Assembly: GCA_947247005.1 (NCBI GenBank)
Contig: OX365956.1
Coordinates: forward strand, 12,420,089 to 12,484,088
DNA length: 64,000 nucleotides
Direction: 5' to 3'
DNA from: Spisula solida
Taxonomy: Eukaryota > Mollusca > Bivalvia > Venerida > Mactridae
Shown in pieces: positions 53,501 through 54,539 of the stretch (position 1 is the stretch's first letter; every line of letters begins with the position of its first letter). The notes below the pieces were generated by a model. The model saw only the letters and a list, made by a program, of their open reading frames with translations, did no database searches and was not told where the DNA came from. Made by a program: the position numbers and the translations under genes.

Positions 53501-53703
53501 TTGATAATGTCAGGCTAATGATATAGGGTATATGGCCCTCTTGTTGTTACCATAGCCCCTAATGATATACTTTTATTTTAAATTTCTTACAGTTTCCAAA
53601 GTACAGAGAAGATCTTAGTGGGGATCTGGGCCTTGGTGAAAGCTCTAACCAACCAATGAGATTACAGGTGAATATGGGGTCACCGACAGGGGATCATGTG
53701 TGA
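2271..53703 (+). CDS. SLC9A6/7/9-like: Endosomal/organellar Na+(K+)/H+ exchanger, SLC9A6/7/9 (NHE6/7/9) clade; whole spliced gene
   Basis: Multi-pass antiporter that, in this family, exchanges luminal H+ of endosomes, recycling endosomes or Golgi for cytosolic Na+/K+ and so sets organelle pH. I joined 16 exons with consistent phases: 2271-2529, 6097-6314, 14825-14902, 15643-15719, 16220-16314, 17326-17431, 24655-24896, 26787-26875, 27645-27758, 30584-30695, 31313-31466, 31952-31997, 33382-33459, 35832-35917, 36754-36862, 37130-37261. A terminal exon follows at 41217-41288 (688 aa) or 53593-53703 (701 aa). Hallmarks in order: signal peptide, [60 protein letters not shown] (the ion-binding Asn269-Asp270), [31 protein letters not shown]...[18 protein letters not shown], and an acidic cytosolic tail. 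[10 protein letters not shown] and the WLFKHRR start mark the NHE6/7/9 subgroup rather than plasma-membrane NHE1-5 or NHE8. Which vertebrate paralogue it equates to is not decidable; one ancestral invertebrate gene is likely. Confidence 0.96.
3247..3781. repeat. Nested inverted-repeat segment
   Basis: ATATCGACATTAC near 3247 is mirrored by GTAATGTCGATAT near 3769, with a second mirrored block TCCGTTTTCCGG / TTCCGGAAAAACGG just inside. Probably a MITE nested in the 2.4 kb transposon; TSD not resolved. Confidence 0.5.
3855..4205. mobile_element. MITE with CCCTACC-rich inverted ends
   Basis: TAAAATATTGTTTGTTTCCC at the left is mirrored by GGGAAACCAAGAATATTTTA at the right. The ends also carry CCCTACCTACC blocks, as in the GTAGGTAGG elements at 16437 and 57580. 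No coding capacity. Confidence 0.6.
4435..4527. repeat. Hairpin MITE
   Basis: Near-palindrome: AGGCACATGGTTTCAA at the left and TTGAAACCATGTGCCT at the right, with a second stem around TATCTGAGTGTACCC / GGGTACTCTGAGATA. About 90 bp in total. Confidence 0.75.
5115..5295 (+). pseudogene. LINE reverse-transcriptase C-terminal remnant
   Basis: One frame reads [20 protein letters not shown] followed by NVNS, the tail motif of CR1/Jockey-type non-LTR reverse transcriptases. Upstream residues (GNTFKL...) fit with frameshifts and stops. The 8-bp-TSD transposon sits directly upstream. Bases 5341-5788 show nothing recognisable. Confidence 0.7.
5789..6053. mobile_element. hAT-like MITE, CAGGGGTGTCAA family
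   Basis: Termini CAGGGGTGTCAA and (rc) TTGACTCCCCTG, 265 bp, flanked by the exact 6-bp direct repeat TATAAA (5783-5788 and 6054-6059). Non-coding. It ends about 40 bp before exon 2. Confidence 0.88.
6097..6314 (+). CDS. SLC9A6/7/9-like: NHE exon 2: luminal loop
   Basis: Starts after a pyrimidine-rich acceptor ending TTTTAG and completes Gly87, continuing [11 protein letters not shown]. The rest is a variable luminal loop with two N-glycosylation sequons (NFT and NRT) and a predicted amphipathic stretch before the conserved VTFDPEIFF of exon 3. Ends ACG|GTAAGT, phase 0. Confidence 0.94.
6592..6708. repeat. Short tandem repeat, 33-bp unit x3
   Basis: Three near-identical units beginning GAACTTGACTAACCACTGAT. 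The rest of 6315-7170 is AT-rich intron with nothing recognised. Confidence 0.85.
7175..8700 (+). repeat. Left copy of LTR1
   Basis: 1526 bp, starting TGTAACACTCCCC. By eye it is almost identical to 10812-12337; the difference noticed is near the 3' end (ACATATCCGC versus ACATCACCGC). It contains a 78-bp direct duplication (7721-7798 and 8531-8608), each copy with an AATAAA (7751 and 8561). After the LTR comes TTTGGTCGAGAATTC, similar to the leader after LTR2. Confidence 0.88.
8834..8943. repeat. 40-bp tandem repeat x2.7 in element 1 interior
   Basis: Unit begins GGAATATATTCAGCTCCATA. It sits just before a short ORF and resembles the tandem repeats common in LTR leader regions. Confidence 0.85.
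8954..9205 (+). CDS. Short unrecognised ORF in element 1 interior
   Basis: 83 codons from an ATG, Ser/Thr-rich, with no motif I recognise. It may be the 5' remnant of a gag region, or one exon (it ends near AAAG|GTAATT, a possible donor). The rest of interior 1 (9206-10794) has no coding signal. Low confidence that it is translated. Confidence 0.3.
   Translation: MPFQIFDEQIVGMNCGKFDSHHGEGSKTATELDRYLVTTSTINNESESEATTKLTNRTLVITKSTQVSSRSTTERTFKGNFGL
10812..12337 (+). repeat. Right copy of LTR1
   Basis: Preceded by a purine tract GCAGAGGGGAAT (10799-10810), a typical polypurine tract that primes plus-strand synthesis. 1526 bp, the same length as the left copy and near-identical, implying recent insertion. 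It is followed directly by the R-like part of LTR2 with no intervening host DNA. Confidence 0.88.
12338..12666 (+). repeat. Truncated 5' copy of LTR2 (U3 missing)
   Basis: 329 bp that appear identical to 14435-14763. It contains AATAAA at 12434-12439. The missing part corresponds to the first 717 bp of the full LTR2, i.e. the expected U3 promoter region. After it, TTTTGGTGGAGAATCCGGGT resembles the leader following LTR1 and may be the primer-binding region. Confidence 0.85.
12755..13660 (+). CDS. Gag-like protein with CCHC zinc knuckles (LTR element 2)
   Basis: Intact 301-residue ORF, the only one between the LTR2 copies. It has a basic N-terminus, a degenerate knuckle [14 protein letters not shown] (Cys62, Cys65, His69, Cys75), then a canonical CX2CX4HX4C knuckle [14 protein letters not shown] (Cys82, Cys85, His90, Cys95). 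These suggest nucleic-acid binding as in retroelement nucleocapsids. A Lys/Glu/Leu-rich coiled-coil-like stretch spans about 155-178. A second Cys/His cluster lies at the C-terminus (Cys251, Cys254, His260, Cys265; Cys278, Cys281, Cys286, His291, Cys296). The C-terminal cluster is unusual for Gag. There is no protease or polymerase, so it would need a helper. A short upstream start cannot be ruled out. Confidence 0.7.
   Translation: MVLRELTAIGKKHIEEGHSTKDHRRIAMIPRGPFKFYHNRPAVNMVQMLLQPEWQRTGNSKCERCGEMHNLYSICKALHRRCYKCRSYGHYSNLCKTKMTKNQPDHQPETAEPTILLKEDPVVNERSYVCCLMPFSSVENVNLKKLCEFNSAIGNSNKVKKLQSKLDQVSNELKELKCTSPTSEVNTVNNIETPRSEQNKQPGYESTTPNEIYEILIEDIKSLTTWFSDIVVHERVPKPLINYFQNLPFHCEHCGSTKYHTEHMCAAFVMRTLYDKTCMFCDIGLCGKTWHLSAFCPKKPF
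13700..13717 (+). other. Polypurine tract of LTR element 2
   Basis: AAAAAGCAGGGGAGAAT lies immediately before TATAACAATG, the start of the full LTR2. It parallels the purine tract before the right LTR1. Confidence 0.7.
13718..14763 (+). repeat. Full 3' LTR2
   Basis: 1046 bp with imperfect terminal inverted repeats TATAACAATG...CTTTGTAATA. A TATA-like TTTATAAG at 14419-14426 lies just before the point where the 5' copy begins (14435), and AATAAA lies at 14531-14536. This gives a U3-R-U5 order of about 717 bp U3 and 329 bp R-U5. Confidence 0.85.
14825..14902 (+). CDS. SLC9A6/7/9-like: NHE exon 3: [16 protein letters not shown] helix
   Basis: 26 codons, phase 0 at both ends. Encodes [16 protein letters not shown] and then [10 protein letters not shown], the membrane segment tied to inhibitor binding in NHEs. 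Human relatives read FFN(I/L)LLPPIIFxAGYS, so Val replaces the second Pro of the PP pair and Glu precedes AGYS. The acceptor lies about 60 bp beyond the LTR composite, whose insertion left the polypyrimidine tract intact. Confidence 0.96.
14935..15340. repeat. AGGTCA-family dispersed repeat fragment in intron 3
   Basis: Contains the family order: GTAGACACTACAG, ATGAAACTTGGT, ATGATCTCGACAAAATC, TAGGTCAAGTT. Diverged and truncated. The rest of intron 3 (15341-15642) shows nothing recognised. Confidence 0.7.
15643..15719 (+). CDS. SLC9A6/7/9-like: NHE exon 4
   Basis: Encodes [20 protein letters not shown] and then SCAVVG, matching the family's RRHFFRNLGSILAYAFLGT region, a membrane helix. Acceptor CTTGTCTTCAG; donor GG|GTAAGT. 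The two-base overhang completes Gly in exon 5. Confidence 0.95.
15760..15990. mobile_element. hAT-like MITE, 3'-truncated
   Basis: Begins CAGGGCTGTCAATTTTC and follows the family interior, but loses the right terminus after GGCCGCA. The rest of intron 4 to 16219 is AT-rich without signal. Confidence 0.7.
16220..16314 (+). CDS. SLC9A6/7/9-like: NHE exon 5: ATDP motif
   Basis: Begins [10 protein letters not shown] and ends [14 protein letters not shown] (Ala239-Pro242). ATDP is the invariant discontinuous-helix motif of the CPA1 fold next to the ion-binding site. Donor CCAG|GTAAGA, phase 1. Confidence 0.97.
16437..16655. mobile_element. MITE with CTTAAAAATTGTTAGTTTG inverted ends
   Basis: GTCCTTAAAAATTGTTAGTTTG at the left is mirrored by CAAACATTTTTTTAAGGACG at the right. 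The interior carries GGTGGGTAGGTAGG and AATTGGGTCGATATAG, shared with 57580-57720. Confidence 0.75.
16900..17185. repeat. Dispersed repeat, also at 56580-56820
   Basis: Shares TATCCACTTTAAACTCCACA, TATTCACCATCACAAGGGG and CTATCGAGTA...AAGTCAAGC with 56580-56820. Function unknown. Confidence 0.65.
17326..17431 (+). CDS. SLC9A6/7/9-like: NHE exon 6: ND ion-binding site
   Basis: Encodes [20 protein letters not shown] and [16 protein letters not shown]. Asn269-Asp270 are the electroneutral 'ND' pair of NHEs that binds cation and proton. Donor GG|GTAAGT. Nothing in the active site is missing, so the gene looks functional. Confidence 0.97.
17670..17928. mobile_element. hAT-like MITE, CAGGGG(A/T)GTCAA family
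   Basis: 259 bp with inverted ends and an exact 6-bp TSD TAGTAA (17664-17669, 17929-17934). Confidence 0.88.
18120..19110. repeat. AGGTCA-family dispersed repeat, interrupted by a MITE
   Basis: Starts TTAGCTCAAATGTCACAAAG and ends GGCCCAAAGAGCTCTCTTGT. The hAT-like MITE at 18240-18486 lies inside it, so the AGGTCA copy is the older insertion here. Confidence 0.75.
18240..18486. mobile_element. hAT-like MITE nested in an AGGTCA repeat
   Basis: 247 bp, CAGGGGTGTCAA...TTGACACCCCTG. Flanks TATTTT / TATTGT match 5 of 6 as a decayed TSD. Confidence 0.85.
19400..20135. repeat. AGGTCA-family tandem copies
   Basis: At least three diverged units of about 150 bp (ATGAAACTTRGTCA...CAAGGTCAAGTTCGATAA...TCACTAGATCAAGTC), closed by GGGGCCTCTTGTTAA. 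An (AT)n microsatellite lies at 20085-20100. Confidence 0.75.
20528..20795. mobile_element. hAT-like MITE
   Basis: 268 bp, starting CGGGGGTGTCAA (one terminal substitution) and ending TTGACACCCCTG, with exact 6-bp TSD CATGAT (20522-20527, 20796-20801). Bases 20800-21400 look like diverged copies of another 'GGTCAAGGTCAC' repeat with no gene. Confidence 0.88.
21514..22535. mobile_element. Mariner/Tc1-type non-autonomous element
   Basis: Inverted ends of about 30 bp, CGAGGGTTGATCGGGAAGTT...AACTTCGCGATCACCCCTCG, flanked by TA dinucleotides at 21512-21513 and 22536-22537. 1.0 kb; no intact transposase. CGAGGG ends plus a TA target fit Tc1/mariner. Confidence 0.8.
22763..22780. mobile_element. 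Right-end fragment of a hAT-like MITE
   Basis: Only the terminus CTGTTGACACCCCTG is recognisable. It lies directly before the minisatellite. Confidence 0.5.
22790..23427. repeat. 30-bp minisatellite, about 20 units (locus 1)
   Basis: Unit TACTCATTATATCATACATT plus TTGCAACATG or TTGCATCATG. 30 is a multiple of 3, so all three forward frames stay open and give long ORFs; these are repeat artefacts. The same unit recurs at 41672-42089. Confidence 0.95.
23428..23632. repeat. Unique block shared with 42090-42289
   Basis: About 205 bp (TCAAATAACCTGCGGTTCAG...GAATTTTGGCTGAAACTTATG) that is nearly identical to 42085-42289. At both loci it follows the 30-bp minisatellite and precedes a hAT-like MITE, so it is part of a larger repeated module. 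Confidence 0.88.
23633..23899. mobile_element. hAT-like MITE in the module at locus 1
   Basis: 267 bp, complete ends, exact 6-bp TSD CTTATG (23627-23632, 23900-23905). Confidence 0.9.
23958..24112. repeat. Long hairpin MITE
   Basis: Near-perfect palindrome: AGAATCTTACATTCGTGCTCATTAC... mirrored by ...GTAATGAGCACTCATGCAAGATCCT; the central loop lies around GACACTCGGCAAAGCCTCGTGTC. About 155 bp. Confidence 0.8.
24185..24515. repeat. Dispersed repeat, also at 32930-33250
   Basis: Shares TTTGCTACC(A/G)GT, AATTTTCCCAAATTT, GACAAAGT(T/C)ATGAA, GGCCTTTCTGCTTCATGAAA and CCCTTTCCCAAAG with 32930-33250. No coding capacity. Confidence 0.75.
24655..24896 (+). CDS. SLC9A6/7/9-like: NHE exon 7: membrane helices after the ND site
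   Basis: Largest internal exon (242 bp), after a 7.2 kb intron. Encodes an extramembrane loop ([12 protein letters not shown]), two glycine-rich helices ([20 protein letters not shown]), [20 protein letters not shown], and AEAAGLTG. Donor ACTG|GTACTT, a weaker U2 site; a hairpin-headed repeat starts about 20 bp downstream. Confidence 0.96.
24917..25495. repeat. Hairpin-headed GGGGACTATAGG repeat with internal tandem units
   Basis: Head AGTCCCCTACCGGTTTTGAC followed by CGGAGGGGACT forms a strong hairpin. The tail reads AAACCGGTAGGGGACTTCTG. Between them lie about 3.3 units of roughly 150 bp (ACTCAAACAGTTTCCAAGCT...TTGCTATGGCAACAGAAA). Related pieces: 31181-31260, 57882-58100, 59060-59620. It starts about 20 bp from the exon 7 donor. 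Confidence 0.85.
25815..26612. repeat. 71-bp minisatellite, about 11 units, intron 7
   Basis: Unit with TTCCCAGATACCCCACAAGC and GTATTTGCTTATTGGCATT(A/G)TG. 71 is not a multiple of 3, so the minus-strand ORFs over it are period artefacts. Units are about 97% alike, which implies recent expansion. Confidence 0.95.
26787..26875 (+). CDS. SLC9A6/7/9-like: NHE exon 8: [10 protein letters not shown] subgroup signature
   Basis: Encodes [20 protein letters not shown] and [10 protein letters not shown]. The [11 protein letters not shown]4-RTKQ string is typical of organellar NHE6/7/9 and is the best evidence for the subgroup. Phase 0 end, CAG|GTAAGA. Confidence 0.97.
27230..27330. repeat. 31-bp tandem repeat x3, intron 8
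   Basis: CCCATGAATTATAGACTCAA repeated three times. No other feature is seen in 26876-27644. Confidence 0.85.
27645..27758 (+). CDS. SLC9A6/7/9-like: NHE exon 9, ending at a U12-type donor
   Basis: 38 codons: [20 protein letters not shown] and a helix ending FILAAF. The open frame continues to a stop at 27825-27827, but homology ends at AAF. The next bases, GTATCCTTT, are a perfect minor-spliceosome donor. Retention of the intron would add 23 unrelated residues and truncate the carrier before GLRGA. Confidence 0.94.
27880..28530. repeat. AGGTCA-family dispersed repeat in intron 9
   Basis: Diverged copies with TAGGTCAAGTTCACAACTGG and AGGTCACTGAGTC. 28531-28740 shows nothing beyond fragments (CAAGGTCACCCCATGACCTTTA). 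Confidence 0.65.
28760..29240. repeat. AGGTCA-family dispersed repeat in intron 9
   Basis: Begins CCATCGTCCGTCTGTCCACA and ends GGCCTTTTTGGTCCTCTTG, the usual family boundaries. About three diverged 150-bp units. Confidence 0.75.
29350..29560. repeat. Second dispersed family with a perfect ERE-like palindrome
   Basis: Starts TATGCCCCATCTTTGTATAT. It includes AGGTCACTGTGACCT at 29531-29545, a perfect inverted repeat of two AGGTCA half-sites spaced by 3 bp, identical to the estrogen-response consensus arrangement. Confidence 0.65.
29622..30463. repeat. 21-bp minisatellite, about 40 units, in the U12 intron
   Basis: Unit about GTTTGTAGATTTAGTAGTGGA with AG/TG and A/G variants. The 21-bp period keeps two forward frames open for more than 200 codons (VEFVDLV or FSSGVCR heptads). 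Low complexity and its intronic position argue against coding. It ends about 100 bp before the U12 branch point. Confidence 0.93.
30584..30695 (+). CDS. SLC9A6/7/9-like: NHE exon 10
   Basis: Using the proximal AG gives [30 protein letters not shown] and MHMMMFS, aligning with the family's VAIFLGRAANIYPLS...GRR...QHMMMF region without a gap. The phase (0 in, 1 out) fits both neighbours. This exon has no ATG-initiated ORF of its own and is visible only by splicing logic. Confidence 0.94.
31181..31260. repeat. Fragment of the hairpin-headed repeat, intron 10
   Basis: AGTCCCCTATCGTTTTCAAC then CAGAGGGGACTATAGGTTTG. Only the head is present. It lies about 50 bp before the exon 11 acceptor. 30696-31180 shows nothing recognised. 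Confidence 0.7.
31313..31466 (+). CDS. SLC9A6/7/9-like: NHE exon 11: GLRGA motif and last membrane helix
   Basis: Encodes [40 protein letters not shown] and [17 protein letters not shown] (464-468) is the invariant Gly-Arg motif of the NHE pore. After the last helix comes the family's conserved RVGVE junction. Donor AG|GTAACA. Confidence 0.97.
31740..31920. repeat. AGGTCA-family fragment, intron 11
   Basis: ATGAAACTTGGTCACAATGA...AACTAGGTCACTAGGTCAAA...GGGCCCTCCTGTT. It includes a DR2 arrangement (AGGTCA CT AGGTCA) at 31834-31847. Confidence 0.75.
31952..31997 (+). CDS. SLC9A6/7/9-like: NHE exon 12: start of cytosolic tail
   Basis: Small 46-bp exon encoding [16 protein letters not shown]; the family reads IRVGVE(E/D). 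It starts the cytosolic C-terminal domain. A minisatellite begins about 15 bp past the donor GTAAGT. Confidence 0.93.
32010..32748. repeat. 25-29-bp minisatellite, about 26 units, intron 12
   Basis: Unit CATAGTTATATACTGTCTAC plus CATCATATA, with length variants. It begins about 15 bp after the exon 12 splice donor. Confidence 0.93.
32930..33250. repeat. Dispersed repeat, second copy (see 24185)
   Basis: Same word order as 24185-24515, 130 bp before the exon 13 acceptor. ORFs over it are not conserved in the other copy. Confidence 0.75.
33382..33459 (+). CDS. SLC9A6/7/9-like: NHE exon 13: cytosolic linker
   Basis: 26 codons: [20 protein letters not shown] and PDQPSS. It is a low-conservation, Ser/Pro/Gln-rich linker, placed by phase, a clear acceptor (GCTAG) and donor (TCT|GTAAGT), and loose similarity to the vertebrate proline-rich linker. 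It could be a cassette exon, because skipping keeps frame. Confidence 0.82.
33748..34618. mobile_element. Pogo/Tigger-like non-autonomous element
   Basis: CAGTGTTCCCTCTCGTAACG at the left and, reversed, CAGTGTTACCTCTCTTGAGC at the right, flanked by TA (33746-33747, 34619-34620). 871 bp. The ends also carry repeats of the CCTCTC...AACGAC type. No intact transposase. The CAGT start and TA target suggest pogo/Tigger-type Tc1-mariner. Confidence 0.75.
34640..35350. other. Intron 13 stretch, repeat scraps only
   Basis: 34680-34740 holds an AAGGTCAAGGTCACACTTAG fragment and 34950 a TTAGTCCCCTACTGG scrap of the hairpin-headed family. No coding or structured feature is otherwise seen. Confidence 0.5.
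35375..35760. repeat. Dispersed repeat, inverted partner at 46765-46865
   Basis: The block AATTGTTCTTTAGCTCAATG...TAAAGTCTATGGCCAGTT is present in reverse complement at 46765-46865. Ends are not defined. It lies about 70 bp before the exon 14 acceptor. Confidence 0.65.
35832..35917 (+). CDS. SLC9A6/7/9-like: NHE exon 14
   Basis: Encodes [20 protein letters not shown] and AKWYKFDR, corresponding to the family's ESAW-(I/L)-F-R-x-W-Y-x-F-D tail helix. Acceptor TTTCCAG, donor AG|GTAAGA, phase 2 out. Confidence 0.93.
36577..36672. repeat. Hairpin MITE, intron 14
   Basis: CCACAGGTCCGTGAAA mirrored by TTTCATGGACCTGTGG about 60 bp later, with a palindromic centre ATATTTAAATAT. A 36390-36490 fragment belongs to the TTCACCATCAT...CCCTACACAGGAGTAGG family. 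Confidence 0.75.
36754..36862 (+). CDS. SLC9A6/7/9-like: NHE exon 15: LKPLLT tail motif
   Basis: Encodes [20 protein letters not shown] and [17 protein letters not shown], matching NYLKP(L/I)LTHSGPPL...LPxCCxxxARCLTSPQ of vertebrate NHE6/7/9. Donor GAT|GTAAGT, phase 0. Confidence 0.95.
36945..37070. repeat. Dispersed repeat head, intron 15
   Basis: TTAATCCCCCGCCACAAAGT followed by GTCTGTACGTCTGTGCGTCC, the style of bivalve dispersed repeats with a CTGT-rich head. It ends about 60 bp before exon 16. Confidence 0.45.
37130..37261 (+). CDS. SLC9A6/7/9-like: NHE exon 16: acidic tail, last shared exon
   Basis: 44 codons: [20 protein letters not shown] and a Ser/Asn-rich end ...NKDHTE. It parallels the acidic DDSD...GD(L/I)(T/S)LTYGDS stretch of vertebrate homologues. 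The donor GAG|GTAAAT is phase 0 and can join either terminal exon. Confidence 0.92.
37902..39473. repeat. 58-bp satellite array, 27 units, with higher-order structure
   Basis: Unit GACTTGTGACTCAATGATTG + GGGTAAATGTACAGGCAGCT + ATGCCTAGTGTAACTGCT. Three tail variants (GTAACTGCT, GAATCAGAT, TTGTAACAGTT) recur in order; the third closes blocks at units 10, 18 and 27. This implies block-wise amplification. Confidence 0.95.
39474..39627. mobile_element. Small MITE inserted in the 58-bp array
   Basis: GGCTCGACACTAACACTGGT mirrored by ACCAGTGGCC...TTAGTGTCTAGGCC. GTTGAC direct repeats (39468-39473, 39628-39633) bracket it. A decayed array unit continues on the far side. Confidence 0.82.
40230..41052. 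mobile_element. 820-bp TIR element before terminal exon A
   Basis: TGAGCTCTGCTCTGGTATTTCC... mirrored by ...GGAAATCGCCTAGCGGAGCTCA. The inside has about four degenerate units of roughly 180 bp (CCAAAAATTC..TTCGTTTATATTTTGTAA..TTTTACC). Non-coding. Confidence 0.75.
41217..41288 (+). CDS. SLC9A6/7/9-like: NHE terminal exon A (alternative C terminus)
   Basis: After the acceptor TTTTCTTTTGAG come 23 codons and a stop: [20 protein letters not shown] then LTP. The phase 0 match to exon 16, acidic composition and a polyadenylation signal AATAAA at 41507-41512 (about 220 bp after the stop) support a real last exon. I know of no clear vertebrate counterpart for this ending. Confidence 0.8.
   Translation, partial: TFDDEIDLVDYHDSLSDEFPLTP
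41507..41512 (+). terminator. Polyadenylation signal for terminal exon A
   Basis: Canonical AATAAA followed by a T-rich stretch, about 220 bp downstream of the exon A stop codon. It is the first strong hexamer after that stop. Confidence 0.65.
41638..42556. mobile_element. Composite MITE carrying the 30-bp minisatellite (locus 2)
   Basis: Starts CAGGGGTGTCAATTTTCCGG, runs into the minisatellite (41672-42089), then the 205-bp unique block, then a complete hAT-like MITE (42290-42556). Outer flanks GATAAT / AATAAT match 5 of 6. Here the inner MITE keeps the left CTTATG but not the right one. Confidence 0.8.
41672..42089. repeat. 30-bp minisatellite, 14 units (locus 2)
   Basis: Same unit as 22790-23427, with TTGCAACATG, TTGCTTCATG and ACCTTTTGC variants. 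Confidence 0.95.
42560..43090. other. No recognised feature
   Basis: AT-rich sequence with a GGTCAAGGTCA-like scrap near 42820-42830 and 42955-42970. No ORF or structure that I can support. Confidence 0.4.
43095..43545. repeat. AGGTCA-family full-length-like copy
   Basis: Begins TTAGCTCACCTGTCACAAAG and ends GTAGGGCCCTCTTGTTTAA. Head CTACGTCTGTCGTTCGTCC, then two units of about 150 bp. Confidence 0.82.
43940..44290. repeat. Fragment of the TTCACTATCATGA...CCCTACAC repeat family
   Basis: Shares TTATCAAGCATTTTGTCCAA, ATTATCTGCCCTTTTC and GCTATGAAGCATTT with 60120-60350 and 62220-62320. ORFs here are not conserved between copies. 43546-43939 shows nothing recognised. Confidence 0.7.
44590..44890. 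repeat. AGGTCA-family fragment
   Basis: GCTTGTTTAGACACTTAGGG...ATCTCAACAAAATCTAGGTC...AAGGTCAAATCATAGAAAAA. Two diverged units. Confidence 0.75.
44950..45378. repeat. 20-bp minisatellite, about 21 units
   Basis: Unit AAGCCAAGGAATGCACCATT with rare variants and one partial unit near 45313-45320. Confidence 0.95.
45380..46600. other. No recognised feature
   Basis: Low-GC sequence without a credible ORF, splice-consistent exon or repeat I can name. A 76-codon ORF at 45825-46055 has no motif. Confidence 0.4.
46765..46870. repeat. Inverted copy of the 35375-35760 repeat
   Basis: AACTGGCCATAGACTTTAAC...CATTGAGCTAAAGAACAATT is the reverse complement of part of that block. Confidence 0.7.
47100..47665. 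repeat. Tails of dispersed repeats (GGCCCT...CTCTTGTT ends)
   Basis: Three successive copies of an end motif (CCTAGGGCCCTATGGGCTCTCC and variants) separated by about 230 bp, each after CACAGGTGAGCGA, with 'TTGCCATGACAAC / TTTCCATGGCAACC' inside. A tandemly inserted repeat family. Confidence 0.65.
47761..48257. mobile_element. 497-bp TIR element with palindromic interior
   Basis: GGAGCCATATAACTGCCACC mirrored exactly by GGTGGCAGTTATATGGCTCC. The interior is dense in TTTCATGAAA / TTTCGTAAAA words. TSD not clear. 48258-48820 shows nothing recognised. Confidence 0.85.
48830..49230. repeat. 35-bp minisatellite, about 11 units
   Basis: Unit AACTTGGGTTCTGTGCATCT plus TCTTGTAAAGCATAC. Minus-strand ORFs over it are artefacts. 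49231-49920 holds only AT-rich sequence. Confidence 0.95.
49930..50235. repeat. Hairpin-forming repeat
   Basis: GTTTTGTTGCGTAATAAAAT + ATAGGCACG mirrored by CGAGTGCC + TATATTTTATAACACAACAA. A further TATATTTTATCGCGGTAATA follows near 50200. Also contains three TGACGT(C/A) words. Confidence 0.6.
50640..51112. repeat. AGGTCA-family copy
   Basis: Diverged units ending GAGCGACCTAGGGCCCTTTGGGCCCTCTTGTTAA, the family's typical palindromic terminus. 50236-50639 and 51113-51780 hold nothing recognised except a family head scrap at 51390-51510. Confidence 0.75.
51783..52473. repeat. 45-48-bp minisatellite, about 15 units
   Basis: Unit TATCTAGCTTATGTATATAC + ACTCTCCACTTATTGTGCCA + TCTACATG with small length variants. 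Multi-frame ORFs over it are artefacts. It is followed by an AGGTCA-family head to about 52610. Confidence 0.95.
52620..53590. other. No gene seen upstream of terminal exon B
   Basis: AT-rich intron. Two degenerate copies of ACTGGAATGT(A/T)... with AAAATAATTTCACTGGAATG at 53275-53300 and 53465-53490, and a CCCTCTTGTT repeat end at 53535. Confidence 0.4.
53593..53703 (+). CDS. SLC9A6/7/9-like: NHE terminal exon B (family-like C terminus)
   Basis: After the acceptor TTTCTTACAG come 36 codons and a [23 protein letters not shown] and [16 protein letters not shown]. The RExL...GDLGLG(E)...RL pattern resembles the ERDLGMGD...TRLVFP ending of vertebrate NHE6/7, so this is probably the ancestral tail and exon A the alternative. 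An internal TTACAG|GTGAAT could act as a donor into further exons, but none was seen. Confidence 0.8.
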   Translation, partial: FPKYREDLSGDLGLGESSNQPMRLQVNMGSPTGDHV

Positions 53704-53911
53704 TACTACATGTCAAGTCAACAATGTTTGTTTGTGATACAATGTAGGCTGAAGTGATGTTTGGTAGAACTTCAGACATATTAACTTGATCATTAAACAG
53801 CTGACTACTTGTATATGTTCAATTTCAGCTTTCTGTATGTACTCTCATAAAGTTATGTATGTGAGTATTTCCATTTGTAATGTTTATATCTTTATAGTTT
53901 GACTTTTTTAG

Positions 53912-54335
53912 CTCACATCTCACAAAGTGACAGAGTGAACTTTTGTGATCACTCTTCGTCCATCGTCCGTCACCTGTCTGTCAACAATTTGCTTGTGTTG
54001 ACACTAGAGGTCACGATTTTGGCCTAATCGTTACGAAACTTGGTCACAATGATCATCTCAACAAAATCTAGGCAAAGTTCAATATTGGCTCATCTGGGTC
54101 AAAAACTAGGTCACAAGGTCAAATCATAGAAAAACCTTGTGTATTCACACAATTTCGACCTTATTTTTATGAAACTTGGTCACAATGATAATCTCAACAA
54201 AATCTAGGTCAAGTTCGATATTGTGTAATTTGGGGTCAAAAACTAGGTCACAAGGTGAAATCAGATAAAACCCTTGCGTAGTCACTAGAGGTCATCTCAA
54301 CAAAATCTAGGTCAAGTTTGATATTGATTTGTTTG
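53912..54335. repeat. AGGTCA-family copy downstream of the NHE gene
   Basis: Head TTAGCTCACATCTCACAAAG, then about 2.5 units of roughly 147 bp. Contains AGGTCACAAGGTCA (DR2) near 54111. Confidence 0.85.
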
Positions 54336-54539
54336 AGGCTTTCCTTACCTAAATAAACCATCGGTTGATAGATTATTTTTCTATGATTTGCCTGCATCTA
54401 AATAACATTATCAAGATGTCCGACATAGTTGTTTATATGATGTCACTGAATGAATATGAAGTTACACGCAGTTAGAGTAACAATAGAGTCCTGAGTTTGA
54501 TCCCCTTACTAGACAGATTAAATAACTAGATAAATAGGT

